Made by a program: the position numbers and the translations under genes. Of a stretch of DNA of 64,000 bases, positions 23,208 through 33,281 are shown piece after piece. The stretch's first letter is position 1, and every line of letters begins with the position of its first letter. Under the pieces are notes generated by a model. The model saw only the letters and a list, made by a program, of their open reading frames with translations. It was not told the origin of the DNA and did not search any database. The DNA comes from Erwinia_E haradaeae_E (GTDB taxonomy: Bacteria > Pseudomonadota > Gammaproteobacteria > Enterobacterales > Enterobacteriaceae): NCBI RefSeq assembly GCF_900699015.1, contig NZ_LR217737.1:992001-1056000 (forward strand), written 5' to 3'.

Positions 23208-23846
23208 TTACTCATTAAAATAAGACGACCTTATATTCTGCTGAAACATTAAAAACCGTTCTACGGTATCAACAATAGATTTAGTATTTAAATCAATTTC
23301 AATATTAACTCTTTGACCAGGCAGCTTGAGACCTAATGTAGTTCGTAATAAGGTCTCTGGAATTAAATGAGCACAAAATGTTGTTTTTCTAACCTTGCCT
23401 ACTGTAAGACTGATTCCATCAATAGCAATAAATCCTTTATAAAAAATATATTTTATCTGACTACAATCTTCTATCTTGAACCATATTTGATAGAAATTAT
23501 CTACACTACATATTTTAATAATTATCGCAGTCATAAGAATATGACCTGATATTAAATGACCACCGATTTCATCACTAAATCTAGCTGCACGTTCTATATT
23601 AACTTTCTCACCTACCTGAAGTAAACTTAAATTAGTTAGACGCAATGTCTCTTTGAGCAAATCAAAACTAATCTTATCATCTTCCATAGCGATAACTGTT
23701 AAACAGCATCCATTACAAGACACCGAACTACCAACTTCTAAACCTGACAGCAAATTTAATGGCATTTTAATAACATAAGTGCTCAAATTGATTTTTTTTT
23801 CAACAGAAAATACTTCTGCAACACCCTGTATAAGACCAGTAAACAT
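23208..23846 (-). CDS. ribE: Riboflavin synthase, alpha chain
   Basis: This enzyme (ribC in older E. coli naming) dismutates two 6,7-dimethyl-8-ribityllumazine molecules to riboflavin. The 212-residue product has the two tandem lumazine-binding barrels of the family (about residues 1-97 and 98-195), each with its GHxxSG-type or equivalent loop; the N-terminal MFTG and the NGCCLTV and SDEIGGHL motifs are intact. An AGAGGT ribosome-binding site precedes the ATG. A run of nine A occurs early in the coding strand (positions 23792-23800). Retention suggests the organism makes its own flavins, possibly also for its host. Confidence 0.97.
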   Translation of the reverse strand: MFTGLIQGVAEVFSVEKKINLSTYVIKMPLNLLSGLEVGSSVSCNGCCLTVIAMEDDKISFDLLKETLRLTNLSLLQVGEKVNIERAARFSDEIGGHLISGHILMTAIIIKICSVDNFYQIWFKIEDCSQIKYIFYKGFIAIDGISLTVGKVRKTTFCAHLIPETLLRTTLGLKLPGQRVNIEIDLNTKSIVDTVERFLMFQQNIRSSYFNE

Positions 23847-23873
23847 ATTTAACCTCTATAACATGAGAACATA

Positions 23874-23924
23874 TTATTCATTGTTCTTCTCATGAACAAG
23901 AGAAGTTATAATGTCTTTATTCAT
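23874..23924 (-). other. Micro-ORF (16 codons) upstream of ribE
   Basis: MNKDIITSLVHEKNNE is preceded by an AGGAG ribosome-binding site seven bases from its ATG and ends 27 bases before ribE. It may be a leader peptide or the start of a dead gene; its last codons overlap a small GAGAAG/CTTCTC-type hairpin. No similarity recognised. The remainder of 23847-24149 has nothing supportable. Confidence 0.3.
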
Positions 23925-24149
23925 GCTAAACTCCTATACAATCCGCTGACTTTCTAAGAGAGTTTAGTAAACTTATCAAGTTAGAATATATAAAAAATAC
24001 TTATGATGGTATATAATAAACTATGATGTAAATTATAGAATCAGGTCATAAGTAAACACCTCGCGATATTAATAGGTTCAGAAATATAATTTTTGACTCT
24101 CACTTCTAACAGCCTAATATAAAGTAAGTCCAATATAATTCATTATATA

Positions 24150-24629
24150 TTATTTTAGTATCGCTTCTTTATCTAAATAGTTCCGAGCAATCTCTAAAAC
24201 CTTGTTAGATAAAATCTTTAGACTAGAACTACGACCTATGGTCAAATAATCTTTTAATCTTAGCTGTGTAAAAAAAACAGACATATCCTTCGTACACAAA
24301 TCTTTAGGACTCTGATTTTCAATACAAGTTAATAAAATTGCAATCAAACCACGCATAATTCGTGCATCACTATCACCATAAAAATGTAATTTATTACCTT
24401 TTTGTAACTGATGACCAAACCACATACGATTTGAACAGCCTATCCAAGACGGTTGCTGATCTTTGATATGATCAGGTAACCTAGGCAGTTCGTTACCTAA
24501 TAAGATTATATATCGGTATCTTTCCTCCCATTCATTGAAATAAGAAAATTGATCTAACAACAAGTTAGGTGTAATAGACTTACCAAAAGGATGAGAAATA
24601 ATGAACTCTTTATCAAGAGTAAATTCCAT
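24150..24629 (-). CDS. csdE: CsdE, sulfur acceptor for cysteine desulfurase CsdA
   Basis: The SufE-fold protein accepts persulfide sulfur from a cysteine desulfurase. The N-terminal HPFG, the WEERYRYIILLG and LPRLPD segments, and the active-site context GCSNRMWFG (Cys65) match E. coli CsdE better than SufE (which reads GCQSQVW). The 159 residues are a little longer than E. coli CsdE (147), with extra N-terminal residues and a short C-terminal tail. No ribosome-binding site is seen. CsdA, which normally precedes it in the operon, is absent from the window, so the partner is either elsewhere or has been replaced by SufS or IscS. Confidence 0.88.
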   Translation of the reverse strand: MEFTLDKEFIISHPFGKSITPNLLLDQFSYFNEWEERYRYIILLGNELPRLPDHIKDQQPSWIGCSNRMWFGHQLQKGNKLHFYGDSDARIMRGLIAILLTCIENQSPKDLCTKDMSVFFTQLRLKDYLTIGRSSSLKILSNKVLEIARNYLDKEAILK

Positions 24630-26385
24630 AATTTATTAAACCATTGCAAATCCATGGGATCATGGAACTATTATTTGTATTCTTATTCAAAGATAGAATA
24701 CTATAACGAAATAGAAATAATAGAAATATATATAAAACAATTCATTCCTAATTAATGTGTAAGCTATTATGCAAAACTAATTTGTATTTAAACAATAGGG
24801 GGTTATTTATTGATATATAATTAAACTTCAATAAAAAAACCAGAAATTGTATCTTATTCATTAAAAACAAGATTGAATTAGATAATAATTTTAAACAAGT
24901 TTTTACCAACTTTATTAATCTAGATTACAAAATCTATAAAAATCTCATCAATATAACATCAAGTATATTCAATTAACTAATGTATAATATATCTAATAAA
25001 ATAGTATTATTGAATACTATAACATCTATATCATACGAACAAGAGATGAGATAAAACTATAATAATCATGATACGTAAATATAATTTAATATTATAAAAC
25101 TGCCACGAAAACTGATTATATTCTTAATCATAAAAGGTTTTAAAACAAGAATATATAGCTAAAGTATATCATACGATTAATTAAGAAATTTATACTATGA
25201 TAATTCAATAGTTATGTTCATATAGCTATTATTAATTCTAATGATACCCTAAGTTGTATTCATTTTCTAAAAAATAGAAATCAATATTAAAAAAATTCAC
25301 TCTACATTAGAAGATCATTATTTTTAATACTTAAACAAAATGATGTATATTCTTCTTTAAATATAAAAACAAACGATCGAATCTATTGTAAATAGATCAA
25401 CTAAATTTTACTACTGTTCCCAATGTTTCAAACAATAAATCACCACGAAAATAACTTCTGATCTTCTACCATACGAAGTAACTTCTACAACATAAGAGAA
25501 ATTATTTAACCTTCTCACACCTTCCAATCAAATTAGATTAACTATATTAGAGACCTATAAGATCCTATGAATACAAAATTATATAAGGCTAGCTGTTTAT
25601 CAAAACTATTTGATAGTAGTTAAGTTAGTAAATACTGTATTTAATGCTTATTAATTAATCTTAGCATAAACACTGCCATACACAATAATCAGTAGAAATA
25701 TAATAAAAATAAAAATCACCTTATACTTTTGAACAAGTCAAGTTAATTTTACTATATAAGCATGATATTTTTAAATAAAAAAATCTTGAAATAATGAAAC
25801 TGACACATTTACAATTTACATAATATTCAGTAGCTTTTGCCATAAAAAGTGAAGTTAGATTATATAGAAATATTGATTGATTTACATTATTAAGGCTATA
25901 CATTTACTCTTATTATATACAGACAAAACTACCCAATCCTCATTATCAACAATTTTGAGCTAGTCTGGACTTTCGACCTAGATGAAATACTACCTTTCGC
26001 ATCTATTTTTAATCTTTATATAAATAAAAAACCAAATATTAGTAGAAAAAGGACATACATGCTATTTTAATAAAATATTCTTATTACATCACTAAAAATC
26101 ATATCTAAGATCTCTATTCCTATAAACTAACAAAAACTGTAATCTATGGATAAAGAATACTCAGTAATCGAAATTCTATTTTTTTCTATAAAAAATAGAA
26201 AACATTAATGTAAAGTAATGCATATATAAATGTTCTTATGGGAGGATCATAATGTTATATGATACTATTTATAATGTAATTTATCAGTATAACATGATCC
26301 ATGTCACTACAAAATGATATTTTTGTAAAACAATTTGACAATGATTGAATCAATATTTCAATTTTACACTAACGTATAAAAAATA
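24630..26385. other. 1.8 kb gene-free AT-rich region between csdE and gmk
   Basis: No gene recognised. A less AT-rich patch at about 25940-26010 contains GAAAGTCC on the minus strand, reminiscent of RNase P RNA, but no surrounding fold supports it. An 11-bp hairpin at 26174-26200 lies upstream of gmk. Confidence 0.55.
26174..26200. repeat. 11-bp inverted repeat upstream of gmk
   Basis: TTCTATTTTTT (26174-26184) pairs with AAAAAATAGAA (26190-26200) across a five-base loop, 185 bases before the gmk start. It could be a remnant terminator or accidental. Confidence 0.35.
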
Positions 26386-27009
26386 ATGAATCAAGGTACA
26401 CTTTTTATTATTTCGGCCCCTAGCGGAGCAGGTAAATCAAGTCTAATTCAATCACTTTTAAAAATTCAATCTTTATTGAATATAAAACTATCTATCTCTC
26501 ATACTACACGTAAAATGAGACCAGGAGAATATGATGGAGAACATTATTATTTTATTGAAGATCATCAATTTCGTAGTATGATTAATAAAAAAGAATTTTT
26601 AGAATACGCGAAAGTTTTTGGTAGCTACTATGGAACCTTAAATCAAACTGTCATTAGGATTCTACAGAAAGGTTATAATCTTTTACTTGATATAGACTGG
26701 CAAGGAGCTAGAGCTATCCGACAGATAATGCCAAATTCTCAAAGTATTTTTATATTACCCCCTTCAAAAAATGAATTACAGCGTCGATTATATCACCGAA
26801 ATCAGGATACTGCGTCTATCATTTCTCAACGAATGAGCCAGGCTATGACTGAAATTAGCCATTATACAGAATACGATTATCTAATAATCAATCAAAATTT
26901 CGAAGACGCCCTTATAGATCTTAAAGCTATTATTCAATCTGAGAATTTACGCCTAGACCGTCAAAAATCACGTGCTGATACTTTAATAAGTAAATTATTG
27001 TCAGAATGA
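26386..27009 (+). CDS. gmk: Guanylate kinase
   Basis: Gmk phosphorylates GMP and dGMP with ATP. The 207-residue protein equals the E. coli length. The P-loop SAPSGAGKSS (residues 10-19) and the GMP-binding segments (SHTTRKMRPGEYDGEHYYF, and the acidic DIDWQGA loop) are visible. The start lacks a clear ribosome-binding site but the N-terminus matches the family. rpoZ follows after 61 bases, as in enteric bacteria. Confidence 0.98.
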   Translation: MNQGTLFIISAPSGAGKSSLIQSLLKIQSLLNIKLSISHTTRKMRPGEYDGEHYYFIEDHQFRSMINKKEFLEYAKVFGSYYGTLNQTVIRILQKGYNLLLDIDWQGARAIRQIMPNSQSIFILPPSKNELQRRLYHRNQDTASIISQRMSQAMTEISHYTEYDYLIINQNFEDALIDLKAIIQSENLRLDRQKSRADTLISKLLSE

Positions 27010-27070
27010 GGTTAGCTCAGTATACTAATAGCTAATCACTTTATTCTCAATAAATTAGAGACCTATAATT

Positions 27071-27346
27071 ATGGCACGTATAACCGTACAAAATGCAGTA
27101 AAAAAAATTGGTAATCAATTTGATCTAGTTCTAGTAGCAGCTCGACGAGCACGTCAGATACAAAGTGGTGGTAAAGATCCTTTTGTACCTAAAAGAAATG
27201 ATAAATCTACAGTGATTGCCCTTCGAGAAATTGAGCAAGGTCTTATTAACACTAAAATTCTTGATCTCTTGGAGTGCCAAGAAAGGACAACACAATCTAA
27301 TAATGAATGGAAACAAATCATCAATATTAATAAAGATTATACTTAA
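27071..27346 (+). CDS. rpoZ: RNA polymerase omega subunit
   Basis: Omega binds and stabilises the beta-prime subunit of RNA polymerase and forms part of ppGpp site 1. The 91-residue protein is the standard length, with the conserved core KIGNQFDLVLVAARRARQ and VIALREIEQGLI. The N-terminal MAR, used in ppGpp binding in E. coli, is intact. In E. coli spoT follows immediately; here it is missing and only non-coding DNA follows. An imperfect AGAG-type ribosome-binding site precedes the ATG. Confidence 0.97.
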   Translation: MARITVQNAVKKIGNQFDLVLVAARRARQIQSGGKDPFVPKRNDKSTVIALREIEQGLINTKILDLLECQERTTQSNNEWKQIININKDYT

Positions 27347-28274
27347 CCTCTAAGAAATAAATTTTATTTTAATCTATTAAAGTTAATAGATCGTCTAGCC
27401 ATAACAAGCTCCGAAAATCACTATTGATACATTCATTCATTAATATCTATATCTCTAGACTCGTTAATTATGAAGACAATATTTTAACCTTTAAATTTTA
27501 ATCTAAATAACCATTAATTTTTACTAAATCAAAAACCCTAGTGATTAATTTTAAAAAAAATTAACTAACTAGAGAGCGATATAAACATATTGGTTTCAAT
27601 CAAGTTTATGATCGATCATAATTAATATAGTTGTCTCAAGAAGACTTCCGACCCGCTGATATTTTAATATAAACCTATCCATTTAGAATGTTTTATTCTT
27701 AAACAAGGTCTGTATAAAATAAGAAACAAACATTATTATTTAAATTATAAAAATAAATTATGTTCTATATAAAATACCAATATGTATCAGTAAAAAATAT
27801 AATAAATTTTAGAAATCTACATCTTTGTTCATGAACTAGTTTCCTAGACTAAATATATGTTATTAATAACATTCTAATTCATTATCTTTATTATCCATTT
27901 GAATCAATATGATTTAATCAATTTAACAAGATCAATTTAATTCATAATTCTTATGCTGGACACAGGAAAAAAAGAAAGAGTATTATGGAGAAATTTACAG
28001 TAACACTAAAAAGTATTATTCGTCACCTTATATTCTATATTTTCATTTATCAATAAGAAAATTAGAATAGATCACTACATTTTATAATCGTAGTAATCAA
28101 CATGATCATCAAAGAGGCATAGAGCATGCATTAGATTATAGATAAAATAGTCAAATATTTGGTTAAATTATCAAATATATCAATATTTAATATCCTACCT
28201 AGATACTGTGCATGGTATAACAATGCCTGGACAGGTAACTGCAATATCAGTCAACTGAACCACTAGGATTATAT
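27347..28274. other. 0.9 kb non-coding region where spoT is expected
   Basis: The region holds an 8-bp hairpin at 27372-27391 that could end the gmk-rpoZ transcript, and otherwise no readable gene. SpoT (about 2.1 kb in E. coli) would occupy this place; no fragment of it could be recognised. Positions 28100-28260 are less AT-rich and probably contain the ansP promoter, which I could not delimit. Confidence 0.5.
27372..27391 (+). terminator. Weak candidate terminator after rpoZ
   Basis: ATCTATTA and TAATAGAT pair across a four-base loop 25 bases after the rpoZ stop. There is no U-tract; support is positional only. Confidence 0.3.
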
Positions 28275-29708
28275 ATGAACGCAGATAACAAAACGAGCGC
28301 AGCACAACGCGCTTCAACAAGACGTTGGTTAGACGCTCAGGACTCTGGTTATCATAAAGCAATGGACAATCGCCATGTTCAGATGATTGCTATTGGTGGG
28401 GCAATTGGAACAGGCCTCTTTCTTGGAGCCGGCGCACGCTTGCAGATAGCTGGACCAGCACTAGCATTGGTCTATTTGGTATGCGGTATATTTTCATTCT
28501 TTATTTTAAGGGCATTAGGTGAATTAGTATTACATCGTCCTTCCAGCGGAAGCTTTGTTTCTTATGCTCGTGAGTTCTTAGGTGAAAAAGCCTCATATGT
28601 AGCAGGTTGGATGTATTTTGTAAACTGGGCTATGACTGGAATAGTTGATATTACAGCTGTTGCATTATATATGCATTACTGGAGTGCTTGTAATGATATA
28701 CCACAATGGGTATTTGCTCTAGGAGCTCTAGCTATTGTTGGAGGAATGAATATGGTCGGCGTTAAGTGGTTTGCCGAAATGGAATTTTGGTTTGCACTTG
28801 TCAAAGTACTAGCTATCGTTATATTCTTAATTGTAGGATCAATTTTCTTAGGCAGTGGGCACGCTCTAGATGGAAATGCTACTGGTTTTCATCTAATTAC
28901 TGATAATGGTGGATTTTTCCCAAATGGCTTACTACCTGCACTCGTATTAGTTCAGGGAGTTGTATTCGCATTCGCATCAATTGAACTAGTAGGCACGGCA
29001 GCAGGTGAATGCAAAGACCCACAAAAAATACTACCAAAAGCTATCAATCGTGTCATATGGCGTATTGGTCTTTTTTATGTTGGATCAGTAGTACTATTAG
29101 TTTTACTACTTCCTTGGAATGCTTACCAAGCGGGACAGAGTCCTTTTGTAACTTTCTTCTCTAAACTAGGTCTACCATATGCTGGTAGTATTATGAATAT
29201 AGTAGTACTAAGCGCTGCACTTTCAAGTTTAAATTCTGGTTTATATGCCACAGGACGTATTTTACGTTCGATGGCAATGGGAGGGTCCGCTCCTAAATGC
29301 ATGTCAAGGATGAGTAGTCAGCAAGTTCCGTATATAGGAATTATAATGACCGTTGGTGTCTATGTAATTGGTGTATACCTAAACTATATCGTTCCTTCTA
29401 GCGTCTTCGAAATCGTTCTAAATATAGCAACCCTAGGAATTATTTCCTCTTGGGGTTTTATCGTTATTTGCCAAATTCGATTACGTCAAGCTATTAAAGA
29501 AGGTAGAGCAGAGGATATAGAATTTAAGCTTCCTGGATCTCCAATAACATCTTGGTTGACTCTAATTTTCTTAATAAGTGTTTTAGGTTTGATGGCCTTT
29601 GATTATCCAAATGGAACTTACACAATTGCATCTATACCATTATTAGCAGTAGTACTCACTCTCGGTTGGTTCCGTGTTCGAAGACGTGTTCATTCACTGG
29701 AACAATAA
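28275..29708 (+). CDS. ansP: L-asparagine permease AnsP
   Basis: AnsP is a proton-driven amino-acid permease of the APC superfamily, imported substrate L-asparagine in E. coli. The 477-residue product has about twelve hydrophobic segments. The signature GGAIGTGLFLGAG (about residues 40-52) and the AxxFASIELVGTAAGECKDP substrate region are intact. It is assigned to AnsP rather than AroP, LysP or ProY because long blocks such as RALGELVLHRPSSGSFV and YHKAMDNRHVQMIAIGG follow E. coli AnsP closely. Similarity looks clearly higher than for neighbouring genes, implying strong selection. AGGA precedes the ATG. A strong 22-bp hairpin follows the stop codon. Confidence 0.95.
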   Translation: MNADNKTSAAQRASTRRWLDAQDSGYHKAMDNRHVQMIAIGGAIGTGLFLGAGARLQIAGPALALVYLVCGIFSFFILRALGELVLHRPSSGSFVSYAREFLGEKASYVAGWMYFVNWAMTGIVDITAVALYMHYWSACNDIPQWVFALGALAIVGGMNMVGVKWFAEMEFWFALVKVLAIVIFLIVGSIFLGSGHALDGNATGFHLITDNGGFFPNGLLPALVLVQGVVFAFASIELVGTAAGECKDPQKILPKAINRVIWRIGLFYVGSVVLLVLLLPWNAYQAGQSPFVTFFSKLGLPYAGSIMNIVVLSAALSSLNSGLYATGRILRSMAMGGSAPKCMSRMSSQQVPYIGIIMTVGVYVIGVYLNYIVPSSVFEIVLNIATLGIISSWGFIVICQIRLRQAIKEGRAEDIEFKLPGSPITSWLTLIFLISVLGLMAFDYPNGTYTIASIPLLAVVLTLGWFRVRRRVHSLEQ

Positions 29709-31446
29709 GGGTGACTAATTGTTTCATAATTTTTAATTAAAAACATTATATCTGAATTCTTCTTTTTCATAATTAAAAAAGAAGAATTCAGATATAACTT
29801 ATACATAAACATGACAAAATTAATAGATAATTTAAAGAAAACAATTTTTCCCGAGAATCAAACTATCATATAATCTATTTACATTAAAATATAATGTAGA
29901 AAATAATGATAAAAATATTCAATTACTCTCAGAAAGACATAAACTCTACCTCATAAGCAAAGATTATACTTTGATCTTTTCATTCTAATGGGTCATTGTT
30001 CAAAACTCTAAGTAATTTATTATACCATTAATATCAAATCTCTATTTATTGTTTATTAAAATAATAAAACAATCCTACAATATTAAGAGCCGAATATAAG
30101 TTATTTTTATTGGCTAAAACTTAATTTTGAACCCTTAATCACTTTATAAATAGAAAAGACAAGCAATTAGAATAAATACTAATATATTTCTTAATCTGAA
30201 ACTATCTAATTTCTTATATAGTAAGCATAATCACATATCGTAACTGCAATGCGTTTTATAAATCATTTCTATTACCATCCATATCTATTACTATAAAAAC
30301 CAATAAAATCACTATACAACTGAAAAAGTTCATATAGTAATTCATACTCTTATGATATATCCAAATGAATTAGAATTATTTATAAAATATATTAACCATG
30401 GAAATCCTTATTTATTTTACTGAAATAAACTAAAAAATAATAGTAAATTACTAGCATAAAATATATTCATATTACAACAAGACGTTCTTATAAAGAAAAT
30501 ACACTCCCAGATTACACTACATATCTTTCATAAATAATCTATAGTAAATTAAAAATCTATTTATTTTAATTTAAATAATTTTATAAACGTAATATACAAT
30601 ATGTTCTTCTAATAAAAATAAAATAGAATTCAAAATTACTATTATATAAAAACTATATTTATATAACACACATCGATTTCATATGAAGAATAGAAGAACA
30701 AGATTTTATCATAAAGAATATATTACGCAGATATAAACTAATACATCTGAAGACTCAAATCTGAATAAAATTTATTAGAACTAACCTGTAATACATACCT
30801 TCTTCCTATAATAAAAACTACTTCGTGTAAATTTTTAAAAATAAAATTAACTACCTTTTTATAAAAAATCTATCTATTTCTCTACAAAATCTAAACACTG
30901 ATTAAATTTTTATATAATATTTTATATCAAAAATCTAATTCTCTAGAAGTTATGATGATTTTATCTACATCTATCTAAAATCAATCCAATTTATCTGATA
31001 GATGAATACACAAAATATAACAATAATCATAAAATTCTAGATATAACATAATGATGATAAAAAATAAAAATAAAAAATCCGCCTCTTCCGATCTATATCT
31101 TTCACTAATATTATTTTCTCTACTTAAAAGATTAATCAGTCAAGATCAATAGAATAAAAAAATCAAAAAATTACTAACCTTATGAAGAAATAAAATAAAA
31201 TATTATATAATTATTAATAAATGTAATATTTACTGTAAAAAATCAATTTTTTCTAACTAATAAAGATTTAGAACCAGTTCTTATGTTAAGTTACCTTGTA
31301 TGATTTACATTATCCTATTGAACTAATTATCATTATTTAAAAAAACGTTGTATGAAATTCAATCTACAGACTTGCAACCTATCGTAATACATAGTGAATA
31401 ACTTTGATATTCTCTCTTTTATCATCTATTATTATACGTAACTGTA
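29709..31446. other. 1.7 kb gene-free AT-rich region between ansP and recD
   Basis: Apart from the 22-bp hairpin near ansP, no gene, RNA or repeat could be supported between these convergent genes. Confidence 0.55.
29746..29797 (+). terminator. 22-bp perfect hairpin after ansP (likely terminator or mRNA end)
   Basis: Arms at 29746-29767 and 29776-29797 are exactly complementary over 22 bp with an eight-base loop, starting 38 bases after the ansP stop codon. The stem contains GAATTC and an A5/T5 end next to the loop. It lacks a downstream U-tract, so it may protect the 3' end of the message rather than terminate by itself. Confidence 0.6.
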
Positions 31447-33281
31447 CTAATAATTAATTCTATCTATTAGACCGCTCTGACGATTCATACTCATTCTTAT
31501 AATATCCCTCAGTACCGATTGATTAGCATAAATAATTAAGCGCTTCTTAGCACGAGTGATTCCTGTATAGAATAGTTGTCGTGTAAGAATTGGCATAAAC
31601 TTAGTAGGCAAAACCAATAATACATGCTCAAATTCTGAACCTTGAGACCTGTGTACTGTCATTACAAAAGCAGTCTGATGCAATGGCAACCTAGCAGGAT
31701 CGATAGATACTATATCTCCATTATATAAAACAAACCAAACTCGTAACTGTTTTCTTTTATCCTTAATAGCTATACCAATATCACCATTAGATAATTTTAG
31801 TTCTTTGCTATTACGAAGAATAATAACTGGACGACCATCATACCAAAAGTGATTTAAAAACATTTCATGATTAATTAACCCTTCAAGATATAACATATTC
31901 TCAATAGACTTATTTAGCCCTAAAACACCAAAACCCCCCTCACGTAAAACACATAAAACTTGAAAGCGTTTAAAGTAATCTAAAACTTTATCTGGATCTG
32001 CTCCTTCCTTTAATACCTTGAAATAATTACGATACCCTTCTACACTAATTTTTAACATATCACGATAATCAGCATCGCTGTTCATTGTACAGAAACATAT
32101 ATCACAAAAATTACCCCTTAAGATTTTCTCGACTAGTCTAATATTACCACTATTTACTGCTTCAGATAACTGACCAATCCCAGATTCTATCTTAAAACGA
32201 TAGTTTTTATGTAAAAGGCAAATCATATTTCCTACTGATGAATCATTGCTATCTTCACAAGCCATTACGTTACAACCAGTGAGTCGAGAAAGCTGTGCAG
32301 CACGACTTGGGCTATATTTGTTATTGTTAATGTAACATATGTCAGAAAACACTGTTCCAGCTTCTACTGAAGATATCTGATTATGATCACCAAGAAAGAT
32401 TACCCGCGCTTTGCTTGGTAAAGCAGAAATCATATGATCAAACATCGATAAATCAATCATAGAAGATTCATCAACAACTAACACGTCTAGAGGAAGCATA
32501 TTATCACTATTATAATACATATATTGACTATGCATGGTAGCCCCTAAAAGACTATGTAGTGTTGTAGCTTCTAAAGGGAAGCTTTCTAACATATGAAGAT
32601 CTAATCTTAGATTTCGTAGAGCTAAACCTAGTTCTTCTGTTAGTCTCGATGCTGCCTTACCAGTTGGCGCAGCTACTTTAATTCGCTGTGGTAATAATGA
32701 CAACTTGATTAAACTAGCTAAAATTTTTGCTACTGTAGTTGTTTTACCTGTCCCTGGCCCACCAGAAATTACTGATATTTTAGATGTGATTGCGACTGCA
32801 GCCGCAATCTTTTGCCAATCAGATGAGTTATACCCAAAATAAAGATCTAGTATCTCACTGATTTTATTTTCCTCTAAGTTAGCAATATAACTTTGGTACT
32901 TTATAAAATTAAGAACTAATTGCTCACTCTTCCACATCCGATGTAAATACAAACGCTTATTCTGTATCACTAATGGACACGACCTCCTTCCATCACTTAC
33001 TGCTGAATACATGAATAGTAATGATTCCACATCCTCTGGCATATTAACAGCGTGCCATATAGCTTGAGCCAAGTCTTGATTCAATCCATAAAAAAAAACT
33101 CTGGATGTATCTGTGATAATGGAAGACAAACATTTCCTTCTCCAGAAGCACGACTCACAAGTGCTGCTGCTAACATTAAAATAGAATCTTTGTTTTTTGT
33201 CACAATTCTAGCGAATTGTATATCCAATAAACGAAACAGATGCTTCTGATGCCCAAGATACAATAATTCTACTAACTTCAT
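31447..33281 (-). pseudogene. recD: RecD, exonuclease V alpha subunit, split by a one-base frameshift in a T9 tract
   Basis: RecD is the 5'-3' helicase subunit of RecBCD. The N-terminal part (66 codons from 33281, MKLVELLYLG to HPEFFFMD) and the rest (in another frame, reading VFFYGLNQ onward to 31447) join exactly at a run of nine T on the coding strand (33090-33098). One extra base there would restore an open frame of about 611 codons, close to the E. coli 608. The remainder is intact: Walker A SGGPGTGKTTT, Walker B VVDESSMID, and C-terminal TVHRSQGSEFEH and TGITRAKKRL. The gene may be rescued by transcriptional slippage, or may be freshly dead. A downstream ATG at 33129 would give a 560-residue protein lacking the N-terminal domain. 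No recB is adjacent. Confidence 0.92.

Noticed and set aside
25940..26010. Minus-strand GAAAGTCCAGACTAGCTC resembling a conserved part of RNase P RNA
   Set aside because: The motif is short, and no P-RNA helices or the other universal segments are found on either side.
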